Below are positions 1 to 5,666 of a stretch of DNA of 6,337 nt, one piece after another. The position numbers were made by a program, and so were the translations under genes. The stretch comes from Thermoplasmata archaeon (GTDB lineage Archaea; Thermoplasmatota; E2; UBA202; JdFR-43): NCBI GenBank assembly GCA_021161135.1, contig JAGHBD010000122.1, forward strand, positions 1 to 6,337, given 5' to 3'. Within the stretch, counting starts at the first letter, position 1. Each line of letters opens with the position of its first letter. The notes below the pieces were generated by a model. It worked only from the letters and a program-made list of their open reading frames with translations. It ran no database searches and was not told the origin of the DNA.

Positions 1-222
1 AAACTTTACAGGAAATTCAGAGGAGTAATAGAAGGAATATTTGGAGGATTGGAAACGAGGAGACTGTTATTCACGAGATATAAGAAAAAATCAATGAGAA
101 TGAAACACATAATTGCCATGGCAATTGGTCATAACATAAACACATACATGGCAATTTCTTCATTCATTCTGATTTTTTCGACAACCTCGTTTTTGGCACA
201 ATTTTTTTATAATAATATTTAA
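1..222 (+). CDS. DDE transposase, C-terminal fragment (cut by window edge)
   Basis: Frame 1 is open from the first base to TAA at 220-222 (73 codons) and has no start in the window. The first 50 or so residues look like the end of an IS4/IS5-type DDE transposase. They contain Y-R-K-F-R-G-V-I-E-G-I-F-G-G-L-E, where R7 and E11 fit the R-x3-E part of the Y-R-E-K signature and E11 would be the last catalytic acid of the DDE triad. A basic stretch (RYKKKSMRMKH) and a GHNINTYMAI segment follow, resembling the usual C-terminal helix. The last 20 or so residues are hydrophobic and AT-driven and may lie beyond the ancestral end. Without the left part I cannot tell whether the element is intact, and I see no terminal inverted repeat after the stop. 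The family call rests on motif memory and the IS family is uncertain. Confidence 0.72.
   Translation, partial: KLYRKFRGVIEGIFGGLETRRLLFTRYKKKSMRMKHIIAMAIGHNINTYMAISSFILIFSTTSFLAQFFYNNI
206..222 (+). promoter_or_regulatory. Probable archaeal TATA box of the sulfation operon
   Basis: A T-run followed by TTTATAATA at 206-214, within TTTATAATAATATTTAA, lies about 19-27 bases before the ATG at 233. That is the spacing expected if transcription starts at or just before the start codon. There is no Shine-Dalgarno sequence ahead of 233, which agrees with a leaderless mRNA. The box overlaps the last codons of the transposase fragment. It was judged by eye only; AT-rich DNA gives such matches by chance. 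Confidence 0.5.
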
Positions 223-232
223 TTACAGGTTC

Positions 233-475
233 ATGAGCGAGGAAAAGAAAGAAGAAAAGGGAAAATATACCACCGTTTCTATACCAACCCCCCTTGCAGA
301 AAAAATAAAGAAAAGAATAGAAGGAACAGGCTTCAATTCAATATCAAGCTACGTTACATACGTGCTCCGAGAACTCCTTGCAAGCATGGAGGAAGAGGAG
401 CAAGAAGAAGTATTCAGTAAAGAAGATGAGGAGAAAATAAAAGAAAGGCTTCGTGCCCTTGGTTATCTTGATTAA
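233..475 (+). CDS. Ribbon-helix-helix (CopG/Arc-like) small protein
   Basis: An 80-residue acidic/basic protein. After a charged N-terminus, residues about 13-18 (TTVSIP) look like the beta strand of a ribbon-helix-helix DNA-binding domain. A first helix (PLAEKIKKRIEGTG) and a second (SISSYVTYVLRELLASMEEE) follow, with the usual S-x-S-x-Y-V turn between them. Such proteins dimerise and bind operators through the paired strands. The C-terminal tail (FSKEDEEKIKERLRALGYLD) is not part of the fold and resembles a short helix often seen at the end of sulfatase-superfamily proteins (from memory). It is the first gene of the operon. ATG 233 was chosen because the TATA-like box fits a leaderless start there. 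It may regulate the operon, but no operator is evident, so this is inference. Confidence 0.8.
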   Translation: MSEEKKEEKGKYTTVSIPTPLAEKIKKRIEGTGFNSISSYVTYVLRELLASMEEEEQEEVFSKEDEEKIKERLRALGYLD

Positions 476-476
476 C

Positions 477-1589
477 ATGCCGGCGCCACACGGTGGAAAG
501 TTAGTAAGAAGAATTGATAGCAGTAAAAGCATCGAGGGCATGGATAGGGTAGAGGTAAGCAGGGATATGGCACACGATATAGAAAATATTGCCAATGGCG
601 TTTTCTCTCCACTTGAAGGTTTTATGTGCAGCGAGGATTTTGAAAGCGTATTGCATCATATGCGCCTTGCCAATGATGTTCCATGGACGATACCGATAGT
701 CTTTGATTTTGAAGATGGTTTTAAAGAAGGTGATGAAGTTGCTTTAGTGGCAGAAAATGGGATGGAAGCAATATTCTCCATTGAAGAAATATATACATAT
801 AACAAAAAGGAATATGCAGAAAAGGTTTTCAAAACAACTGACGTCGCTCATCCAGGAGTTAAAAAAGTTATGGAGATGAAGGAAAAGCTGGCAGGAGGAA
901 AAATAACCCTAATAAAGGAAGGAAATGAAGAATTCAATAAGTATTATCTCAAACCATATGAAACAAGAATTCTGTTTAAAGAGAAAGGATGGCGAGATAT
1001 AGTGGCATTTCAAACGAGGAATGTTCCTCACATCGGGCATGAATATGTGCAAAAGACAGCTTTAACTTTTGTAGATGGCATATTTATAAATCCTATAGTA
1101 GGAAAGAAAAAGAAAGGCGATTTTAAGGACGAAGTAATACTGAAGGCATATGATGCTCTCATAAAACATTATTATCTGAAAGATAGGGCTGTGCTTGCAA
1201 TTTTGAAAACGGAAATGAGATATGCAGGACCGAGAGAGGCAATATTTCATGCGATTGTGAGGAAAAACTTTGGCTGCACACATTTCATTGTAGGAAGAGA
1301 TCATGCAGGAGTGGGCAACTATTATGGTCCATACGAGGCACATGATATATTCAATGAATTTCCAGATTTAGGTATAACACCAATCTTCTTCAGATCATTT
1401 TTCTACTGCAAGAAATGTGGTGGGGTGGTAAATGAAAAAATTTGTCCTCATGACAAAGAGCATCATATCTATTATAGCGGGACGAAAATAAGGGAAATGC
1501 TGCAGAGGGGAGAAACGCCGCCAGAAATAATGATGAGAAGAGAGGTAGCGGAAATCATAATGAGCTACGACAATCCTTTTGTTGAGTAA
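477..1589 (+). CDS. sat: Sulfate adenylyltransferase (ATP sulfurylase)
   Basis: Catalyses ATP + sulfate to adenosine 5'-phosphosulfate (APS) + pyrophosphate in the cytoplasm, the first step of sulfate activation. From ATG 477 it is 370 residues, normal for a single-domain archaeal/thermophile Sat with no fused kinase. It starts with PHGGKLVRR, typical of the PUA-like N-domain. The catalytic domain carries QTRNVPHIGHE (179-189), holding the QTRN and HxGH nucleotide-binding motifs, and GRDHAG (273-278). A C-x2-C-x8-C-x-H cluster (C311, C314, C323, H325) fits the zinc site of thermophile Sat. The end carries SGTKIREML and the REVAEII region. ATG 477 is preferred over GTG 453 because the conserved sequence begins there and it follows the upstream TAA by one base. 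CysC and a sulfotransferase downstream indicate that the APS goes to PAPS. Confidence 0.95.
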   Translation: MPAPHGGKLVRRIDSSKSIEGMDRVEVSRDMAHDIENIANGVFSPLEGFMCSEDFESVLHHMRLANDVPWTIPIVFDFEDGFKEGDEVALVAENGMEAIFSIEEIYTYNKKEYAEKVFKTTDVAHPGVKKVMEMKEKLAGGKITLIKEGNEEFNKYYLKPYETRILFKEKGWRDIVAFQTRNVPHIGHEYVQKTALTFVDGIFINPIVGKKKKGDFKDEVILKAYDALIKHYYLKDRAVLAILKTEMRYAGPREAIFHAIVRKNFGCTHFIVGRDHAGVGNYYGPYEAHDIFNEFPDLGITPIFFRSFFYCKKCGGVVNEKICPHDKEHHIYYSGTKIREMLQRGETPPEIMMRREVAEIIMSYDNPFVE

Positions 1590-1590
1590 C

Positions 1591-2535
1591 ATGTATCGCC
1601 TTATACTTCATCACTGGGATACAGATGGCATATGCTCCGCAGCTCTGTTATACGATGAAGAATGCATAAACGTTACGCCAAAAATAGGAAATTATTTTTT
1701 GGAGGAGGAGGAAATTGAATGGATAACCAGCAATTTTGAGGAAGTATGGATTGTTGATTTAGCTTTGCACGAGAACAGCTTGAAAAAAATTGTTGAAAAA
1801 GTTAAAGTGAGGGTATTTGACCATCATCTAACAAAAAAAATTGAGGGAGTTAGTTATATAAATCCAATTATGGAAGGAGATGACGAGGAGAAATGGCCAT
1901 CTGCTTCATGGGTCGTTGGAGAGCATATCGGAATAAAAAATTTGCTTTCATATCTCGGTGTGGTTGGAGACTGGGAAGAAAGAATTAAGAGGACGAGATT
2001 TTATCCCACTCTTGAAAGGTTTATGGAAGAGAATAACTTAAGTTTTGAAGAGTTGCATGAGATGGTGTATCTCATAGACGCAAATTATAAAATGGGAGAT
2101 AAAAAAGAGGTAGAAGAAGCTGTCAAAAATCTGTGGAGGGCGGAAGATAAAGCATCTTTTATAATGAATAATGAGAAATGGAGGAGAAGGAAAGAAAAAA
2201 TAGAGGAGGAAATAAAAAAAGCCATAGAAGGGGAGGAGGAAAGAATCGGGAACATTATAATCAAAAGAATGAATTGCCCTTATAACATAATTTCAACTGT
2301 AGCGAGAAAACTGTGGGATGGAAACGGATACGTTATTGTGATAAATGATGGCTACTTTAGAGAGAATTGTCAGGTTTATGTAAGGGGAAATACTGCAGGA
2401 GAGCTTATTGATATAGCTGTTGGAAGAGGATATGTGGCGGGTGGCAAAAAAAATGTAATGGGAGCAATTGTTCCTAAGGATGAATGTGAGGAATTTATTG
2501 AAAAAATTCTGGAGGTGATAAAAAATGGAGGATGA
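1591..2535 (+). CDS. DHH-family phosphoesterase (candidate PAP phosphatase / oligonucleotidase)
   Basis: A 314-residue protein with the DHH catalytic core. Motif I is H-W-D-T-D-G (8-13), motif II D56 (WIVDLAL), motif III D-H-H (77-79), and motif IV D127 (GVVGDW). These residues bind two metal ions (usually Mn2+) in NrnA/RecJ-type enzymes. A charged helical linker (about 160-220) leads to a DHHA1-like C-domain. Its glycine motif reads G-G-K-K-N-V-M-G (284-291), without the histidine of the usual GGGHxxAAG, a form I associate with archaeal-specific members. NrnA-type relatives hydrolyse 3'-phosphoadenosine 5'-phosphate (PAP) and short oligoribonucleotides. Lying between sat and a PAPS-dependent sulfotransferase, PAP removal is the most economical job, but this is inferred from context. 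ATG 1591 follows the sat stop by one base and begins directly with the first strand (MYRLILHH); TTG 1579 is less likely. Confidence 0.85.
   Translation: MYRLILHHWDTDGICSAALLYDEECINVTPKIGNYFLEEEEIEWITSNFEEVWIVDLALHENSLKKIVEKVKVRVFDHHLTKKIEGVSYINPIMEGDDEEKWPSASWVVGEHIGIKNLLSYLGVVGDWEERIKRTRFYPTLERFMEENNLSFEELHEMVYLIDANYKMGDKKEVEEAVKNLWRAEDKASFIMNNEKWRRRKEKIEEEIKKAIEGEEERIGNIIIKRMNCPYNIISTVARKLWDGNGYVIVINDGYFRENCQVYVRGNTAGELIDIAVGRGYVAGGKKNVMGAIVPKDECEEFIEKILEVIKNGG
2511..2519 (+). promoter_or_regulatory. Strong Shine-Dalgarno site for the sulfotransferase gene
   Basis: GGAGGTGAT is a full complement to the archaeal 16S rRNA 3' tail and sits 5 bases before ATG 2525. It lies inside the last codons of the DHH gene, so it fixes the sulfotransferase start and permits reinitiation across the 11-base overlap. 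Confidence 0.88.
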
Positions 2536-3088
2536 GTATAATTACATTGTTTCAGGGCTGGAGAGATCTGGAACATCGATGATGATGCAGATTTTATATA
2601 GAGGTGGTTTTCCAGTTGCATTTGATAAATCCCGCCCACCAAATGAGCACAATCCAAAAGGATATTATGAACTGGAAGGAGGAAAAATAATAAATAGGCT
2701 GATGGATGGAACATTTCCAATGGAAAAATATAGGGGAAAATTTATAAAAATAACCGCCTATGGGTTAAAATTCCTACCAAAAGGAAAATACAAGATAATA
2801 TACATGGTGAGAAATATCGATGAAATAATGGATTCAATGGAAAAAATGTCGGGTCCAATTGACAGAGAGGTGGAGAAACCACTTTTCGAAAAGTTAAATA
2901 GATTTGCGATGCGCCTGCTGGAGAAAAGAGATGACATTGAATACATCGTTGTAAAATATAACGATGTTATAAAGAATCCCAAAAAGGAAATAGAAAGAGT
3001 AAATGAATTTTTAGGTGGGAGGCTGGATGTTGACTCTGCTGTTCAGGCTGTTGATCCAAAGTTATATAGGAATGTGAGAGAAAAGTAG
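2525..3088 (+). CDS. Small PAPS-dependent sulfotransferase
   Basis: A 187-residue P-loop protein of the sulfotransferase family, expected to move the sulfuryl group of PAPS to a hydroxyl or amine acceptor and release PAP. The 5'-phosphosulfate-binding loop is G-L-E-R-S-G-T-S (11-18), matching the family pattern GxxRSGTS. A conserved-looking N-P-K-G-Y-Y-E follows at about 40-46. The 3'-phosphate-binding motif is represented by R96 and S104 in VRNIDEIMDS, with the usual eight-residue spacing after a hydrophobic strand (KIIYMV). The C-terminal third (YNDVIKNPKKEIERVNEFLG) also fits the family. It is shorter than most bacterial sulfotransferases, so the acceptor-binding part is minimal. There is no signal peptide or membrane segment. 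The acceptor is unknown; a glycan, glycolipid or small metabolite are all possible. It overlaps the DHH gene by 11 bases and cysC follows after 8. Confidence 0.85.
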   Translation: MEDEYNYIVSGLERSGTSMMMQILYRGGFPVAFDKSRPPNEHNPKGYYELEGGKIINRLMDGTFPMEKYRGKFIKITAYGLKFLPKGKYKIIYMVRNIDEIMDSMEKMSGPIDREVEKPLFEKLNRFAMRLLEKRDDIEYIVVKYNDVIKNPKKEIERVNEFLGGRLDVDSAVQAVDPKLYRNVREK

Positions 3089-3093
3089 GTGAT
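3087..3093 (+). promoter_or_regulatory. Shine-Dalgarno site for cysC
   Basis: AGGTGAT lies 3 bases before ATG 3097 and overlaps the TAG stop of the sulfotransferase gene. It supports the chosen cysC start and close translational linkage. Confidence 0.75.
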
Positions 3094-3096
3094 AGA

Positions 3097-3621
3097 ATGA
3101 AGGGGAAAGGAGTAACTGTATGGTTTACCGGATTGCCGTGTTCCGGCAAGACAACCATAGCTAAGGAATTAATGAAACAACTTAAAGAACAGGGAAAAGA
3201 TGTTGAGCTGCTCGATGGAGATACAGTCAGAGATTATATACGGAACAAAGATTTTTCAAAGGAGGGAAGAAATAAGCACCTCCGCTATATAGCATTGATG
3301 GCGAAGCTGCTGGCGGAGAGGGGCGTGGTGGTGCTGTGCAGCTTTGTTAGTCCTTACAGAGAAAATAGAGATTTCGCTCGCTCCATATGTGAAAATTTTG
3401 TTGAAGTATATGTTAAGACGCCTGTTGAAGTGTGTATCCAGAGAGATGTTAAGGGAATGTATAAAAAAGCATTGAATGGAGAGATAAAGGGCTTTACAGG
3501 CGTCGATGACCCATATGAGGAGCCAGAAAATCCAGAAATTATTGTTGAAACGGATAAGGAGAGTGTTGAGGAAAGCGTCGAAAAGGTAATGAAAAAGTTG
3601 AAAGAGATGGGATATGTATAG
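3097..3621 (+). CDS. cysC: Adenylylsulfate kinase (APS kinase)
   Basis: Phosphorylates APS at the 3' hydroxyl with ATP to give PAPS, the sulfuryl donor. It is 174 residues, typical of the stand-alone enzyme. The Walker A loop is G-L-P-C-S-G-K-T-T (12-20). D-G-D with R45 (40-45) is the nucleotide/APS region. D-F-S-K-E-G-R with R63 (52-63) matches the segment that binds APS. S-P-Y-R (85-88) is the diagnostic APS-kinase motif. The lid region K-G-M-Y-K-K-A (119-125) continues to G-F-T-G-V-D-D-P-Y-E (132-141), a near-invariant family stretch. It is last in the operon, after the sulfotransferase that would consume its product. With sat in the same operon and no PAPS reductase nearby, a role in sulfation rather than sulfur assimilation is favoured. 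Confidence 0.96.
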   Translation: MKGKGVTVWFTGLPCSGKTTIAKELMKQLKEQGKDVELLDGDTVRDYIRNKDFSKEGRNKHLRYIALMAKLLAERGVVVLCSFVSPYRENRDFARSICENFVEVYVKTPVEVCIQRDVKGMYKKALNGEIKGFTGVDDPYEEPENPEIIVETDKESVEESVEKVMKKLKEMGYV

Positions 3622-3665
3622 CGGAGATTAGCATATCAGATAGTCACACCCTCTATCCATGCTCC

Positions 3666-3702
3666 AGCAATAGCCCTTATGAGCTACAATGCAGCTATTG
3701 TT
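3666..3702. repeat. Inverted repeat at the convergent junction, possible weak terminator
   Basis: AGCAATAGC (3666-3674) pairs with GCTATTGTT (3694-3702), giving nine pairs including one G-T, around a 19-base loop. It spans the convergent gap between cysC and the amidohydrolase gene and enters the latter's last codons. No T-run follows on either strand, so a terminator role is only a possibility. Confidence 0.3.
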
Positions 3703-4978
3703 CTCTCAAATTAACTAACTCTTCTGCAGCTTTTTCCACTTCATCATAAACTTTTTCTTCATCTATGTTTAAAAATTTCCTTTCATGATATATCATCTTT
3801 CCATTTATTATAACATCACTCACATTTAAAGCCGATGCTGCATACACGAGATGGGAAACAACATTATGGAGAGGCAATAAATTTGGCTGCTTTGCGTCGA
3901 TGCACACAATATCAGCTTTTTTCCCCTCCTCAATTCTTCCAGCATTTAAGCCAAGAAATTCTGCAGCATTCACTGTCGCCATATCCATCGCTTCTTGCGC
4001 CTTCACAACGCTTGCATCCCATCTGTGGTGCTTGTGTATGAGGGCGGCAAATTTCATTGTCTCAAACATATCAAGCTTGTTGTTGCTCGCTGCTCCATCT
4101 GTGCCTAAGGTGACGGTTGCATTTGCTTCGAATAGTTCAGGCAAAGGGGTAAAACCACCTGTTGCAAGTTTCATGTTGCTTACTGGATTGTGGATTACAC
4201 AGGCTCCCGATCTTGCTATCTCCTTTACCTCCTCTTTTGTTATCCATCCGCAATGAGCCAGCATTGTTTTTCTGCCAAGTAATCCATACTTTTTAATTTG
4301 TTCGAGCGGGCGCACTCCATAGCGAGCAAGCACATCATATACTTCATGTCTTGTTTCAGAGCAATGAATATGAATAAAACAGTCATATTTTCCTGCCAGC
4401 TCCGCTGTTTTTTCTAAGGTTTCAGGAGAACACGTATATGTTGCATGAGGGGCGACGACAGGCGTTACCAGGTCATCTTTATTCCATTTTCTTATAAATT
4501 TCTCACATTCTGGGAGCAACAAATCCTTTTTCATCTCAGGTGTATCGAAATCTATGATGCTGAAGCCAGCATAGCATCTCATACCAAATTTTTTTGCCTC
4601 TTCAGCAATTACATCCTCGAAGAAATACATGTCATTGCAGCATGTTGTGCCTGTGGCAACCATTTCCATAAAAGCAAGTTTTGTTCCTATAGCAATGTGT
4701 TTTGCTTTTAATCTTGCTTCTATGGGCCATATTCTCGTTGTAAGCCATTCTTCCAAAGGCAAATCATCGCCATAGCCACGAAGTAAAGTCATTGGCAAAT
4801 GAGTATGCATGTTTATTAGGCCTGGAAGAACTATTCTCCTTTTTAAAACGAACTCTGCCTCAACATTTATTTTTCCGATTTCGATTAATCTATCATCTTC
4901 TATGTAAACATCTCCTCTAATTATTCGCCTCTTATCATCCTGTGTAACAATTAACGAATCCTTAATGAGTATACTCAT
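3695..4978 (-). CDS. MTA/SAH/5'-deoxyadenosine deaminase-type amidohydrolase
   Basis: A 427-residue cytoplasmic metallo-hydrolase of the amidohydrolase superfamily (ATZ/TRZ, MtaD/DadD branch). It probably deaminates adenosine-type by-products of S-adenosylmethionine: S-adenosylhomocysteine, methylthioadenosine or 5'-deoxyadenosine. It has the full metal set: H58-x-H60 in the N-M-H-T-H-L segment, H205 with catalytic E208 in H-I-H-C-S-E, H242 in A-H-C-G-W, and D294 in G-T-D-G-A-A-S. H178 (A-P-H-A-T-Y) is the usual substrate-contacting histidine. The M-T-L-L-R-G segment and E-E-W-L (76-79) after the first motif are typical of this branch. The C-terminal part (residues about 345-395) returns to the beta-sandwich. 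The exact substrate cannot be told from motifs. The ATG directly abuts the upstream gene's TAA, so the two are probably co-transcribed. It converges on the sulfation operon and has no clear link to it. Confidence 0.9.
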   Translation of the reverse strand: MSILIKDSLIVTQDDKRRIIRGDVYIEDDRLIEIGKINVEAEFVLKRRIVLPGLINMHTHLPMTLLRGYGDDLPLEEWLTTRIWPIEARLKAKHIAIGTKLAFMEMVATGTTCCNDMYFFEDVIAEEAKKFGMRCYAGFSIIDFDTPEMKKDLLLPECEKFIRKWNKDDLVTPVVAPHATYTCSPETLEKTAELAGKYDCFIHIHCSETRHEVYDVLARYGVRPLEQIKKYGLLGRKTMLAHCGWITKEEVKEIARSGACVIHNPVSNMKLATGGFTPLPELFEANATVTLGTDGAASNNKLDMFETMKFAALIHKHHRWDASVVKAQEAMDMATVNAAEFLGLNAGRIEEGKKADIVCIDAKQPNLLPLHNVVSHLVYAASALNVSDVIINGKMIYHERKFLNIDEEKVYDEVEKAAEELVNLREQ

Positions 4979-4979
4979 T
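4964..4979. repeat. 16-base perfect palindrome over the amidohydrolase start codon
   Basis: AATGAGTATACTCATT is its own reverse complement. On the minus strand it begins with the last A of the upstream TAA, includes the ATG, and covers the first five codons of the amidohydrolase gene. It could be a protein-binding site or a short hairpin hiding the start codon in mRNA. No Shine-Dalgarno sequence precedes this start. Confidence 0.6.
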
Positions 4980-5599
4980 TAATCGAGTATTGTAATATTC
5001 GAGGGGTTTATAAATGGATACTCCAACACCTCTCCTTCTATCTCAACTCTCCTTCCTTCAACATCCATTCTTTCCTTGAGTAACACCCCAACCAATCCAC
5101 CTTCATATGATACTCTCATAAGATAGCCATCTCTGTATGGAAATACAGCCCTCACTATACCCCTTATCCTTACTTTCCCTTTTTTCGGCACATATGAAAC
5201 GACCTTTTCTTTTACTCTGTAAAAGTCATAAAATCTTTCTCTCAATTCCTTTATAATATCTTCATCAGATGTAACAATTGCAAGCTGTCCCTCTTTTATC
5301 TCGCCCGCAAATATAAATGCCTTGTTAAGCCCGATAGCAAAATTTCCAGTAACATCAGGATTTTCCCTTGCATTTTTTGCAAGTGGTGTAGGCGTGGCCA
5401 CAACAACCTTAGCGTCGGACGGCGGCGTAACATGCAGGCGTTCCGCAACAATCAATGGATTTTTAAGCTCATTTAAGCTCCATTTGCTAATTAATTTGCA
5501 TGTTTTTTCTGGCAGACTTTTTTTCCAAGCGAATTCTACAGCAATGGAAACAATGACTATGCCCACAATCAGCCCTGCAATAAATGCAACAATATCCAT
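4979..5599 (-). CDS. Membrane-anchored protein with probable C-terminal OB-fold, function unknown
   Basis: A 206-residue protein I do not recognise as a named family. Residues 3-21 form one hydrophobic segment with G-x3-G spacing, followed at once by W-K-K. By the positive-inside rule this suggests a short outer N-terminus and a cytoplasmic body. The middle (about 45-130) is a mixed alpha/beta region (KVVVATPTPLA, FAIGLNKAFIFAG, QLAIVTSDEDIIKEL). It vaguely recalls half of a phospholipase-D-like fold, but no HKD motif is present. The last 67 residues (140-206) alternate strands and glycines (K-V-R-I-R-G-I-V, R-V-S-Y-E-G-G-L-V-G-V, R-V-E-I-E-G-E-V) in the manner of an OB-fold, which usually binds nucleic acid or another protein. 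It precedes the amidohydrolase gene with no gap. ATG 5599 was chosen because the transmembrane segment starts there and a TATA-like element fits. Confidence 0.72.
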   Translation of the reverse strand: MDIVAFIAGLIVGIVIVSIAVEFAWKKSLPEKTCKLISKWSLNELKNPLIVAERLHVTPPSDAKVVVATPTPLAKNARENPDVTGNFAIGLNKAFIFAGEIKEGQLAIVTSDEDIIKELRERFYDFYRVKEKVVSYVPKKGKVRIRGIVRAVFPYRDGYLMRVSYEGGLVGVLLKERMDVEGRRVEIEGEVLEYPFINPSNITILD

Positions 5600-5617
5600 G
5601 TTCCCATATCAATTGTT

Positions 5618-5628
5618 CATTATTAAGC
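5618..5628 (-). promoter_or_regulatory. Possible TATA box for the 5599-3695 gene pair
   Basis: Read on the minus strand, the 67-base gap holds AGCTTAATAATGA. The TTAATAAT core (5619-5626) lies about 20-27 bases before ATG 5599, the right place for a leaderless start. No Shine-Dalgarno sequence precedes the ATG. This is weak, single-site evidence in AT-rich DNA. Confidence 0.35.
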
Positions 5629-5666
5629 TTTATTATTTTGAAGTGGCACTAAAACAATGATAAATG

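Noticed and set aside
453..476. GTG start eight codons earlier for sat
   Set aside because: It would overlap the RHH gene and add residues not typical of Sat. The conserved PHGGKLVRR start follows ATG 477.
1062..1343. Antisense open frame of 93 codons within sat
   Set aside because: It lies wholly opposite a strongly conserved gene; composition is cysteine/isoleucine/tyrosine rich, as expected of a shadow frame, and no start signal is seen.
1579..1590. TTG start four codons earlier for the DHH gene
   Set aside because: ATG 1591 starts directly at the first strand of the DHH fold and follows the sat stop by one base, as at the previous junction.
2376..2720. Antisense open frame of 114 codons across the DHH/sulfotransferase junction
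   Set aside because: It is opposite two supported genes, has no promoter or ribosome site, and shows no recognisable motif.
3619..3621. TAG as a pyrrolysine codon in cysC
   Set aside because: TAG ends three of the genes here (sulfotransferase, cysC, amidohydrolase), so it is used as an ordinary stop.
3900..4256. Plus-strand open frame of 118 codons inside the amidohydrolase gene
   Set aside because: It is a shadow of a gene with a complete metal site; its serine/alanine-rich translation matches no family.
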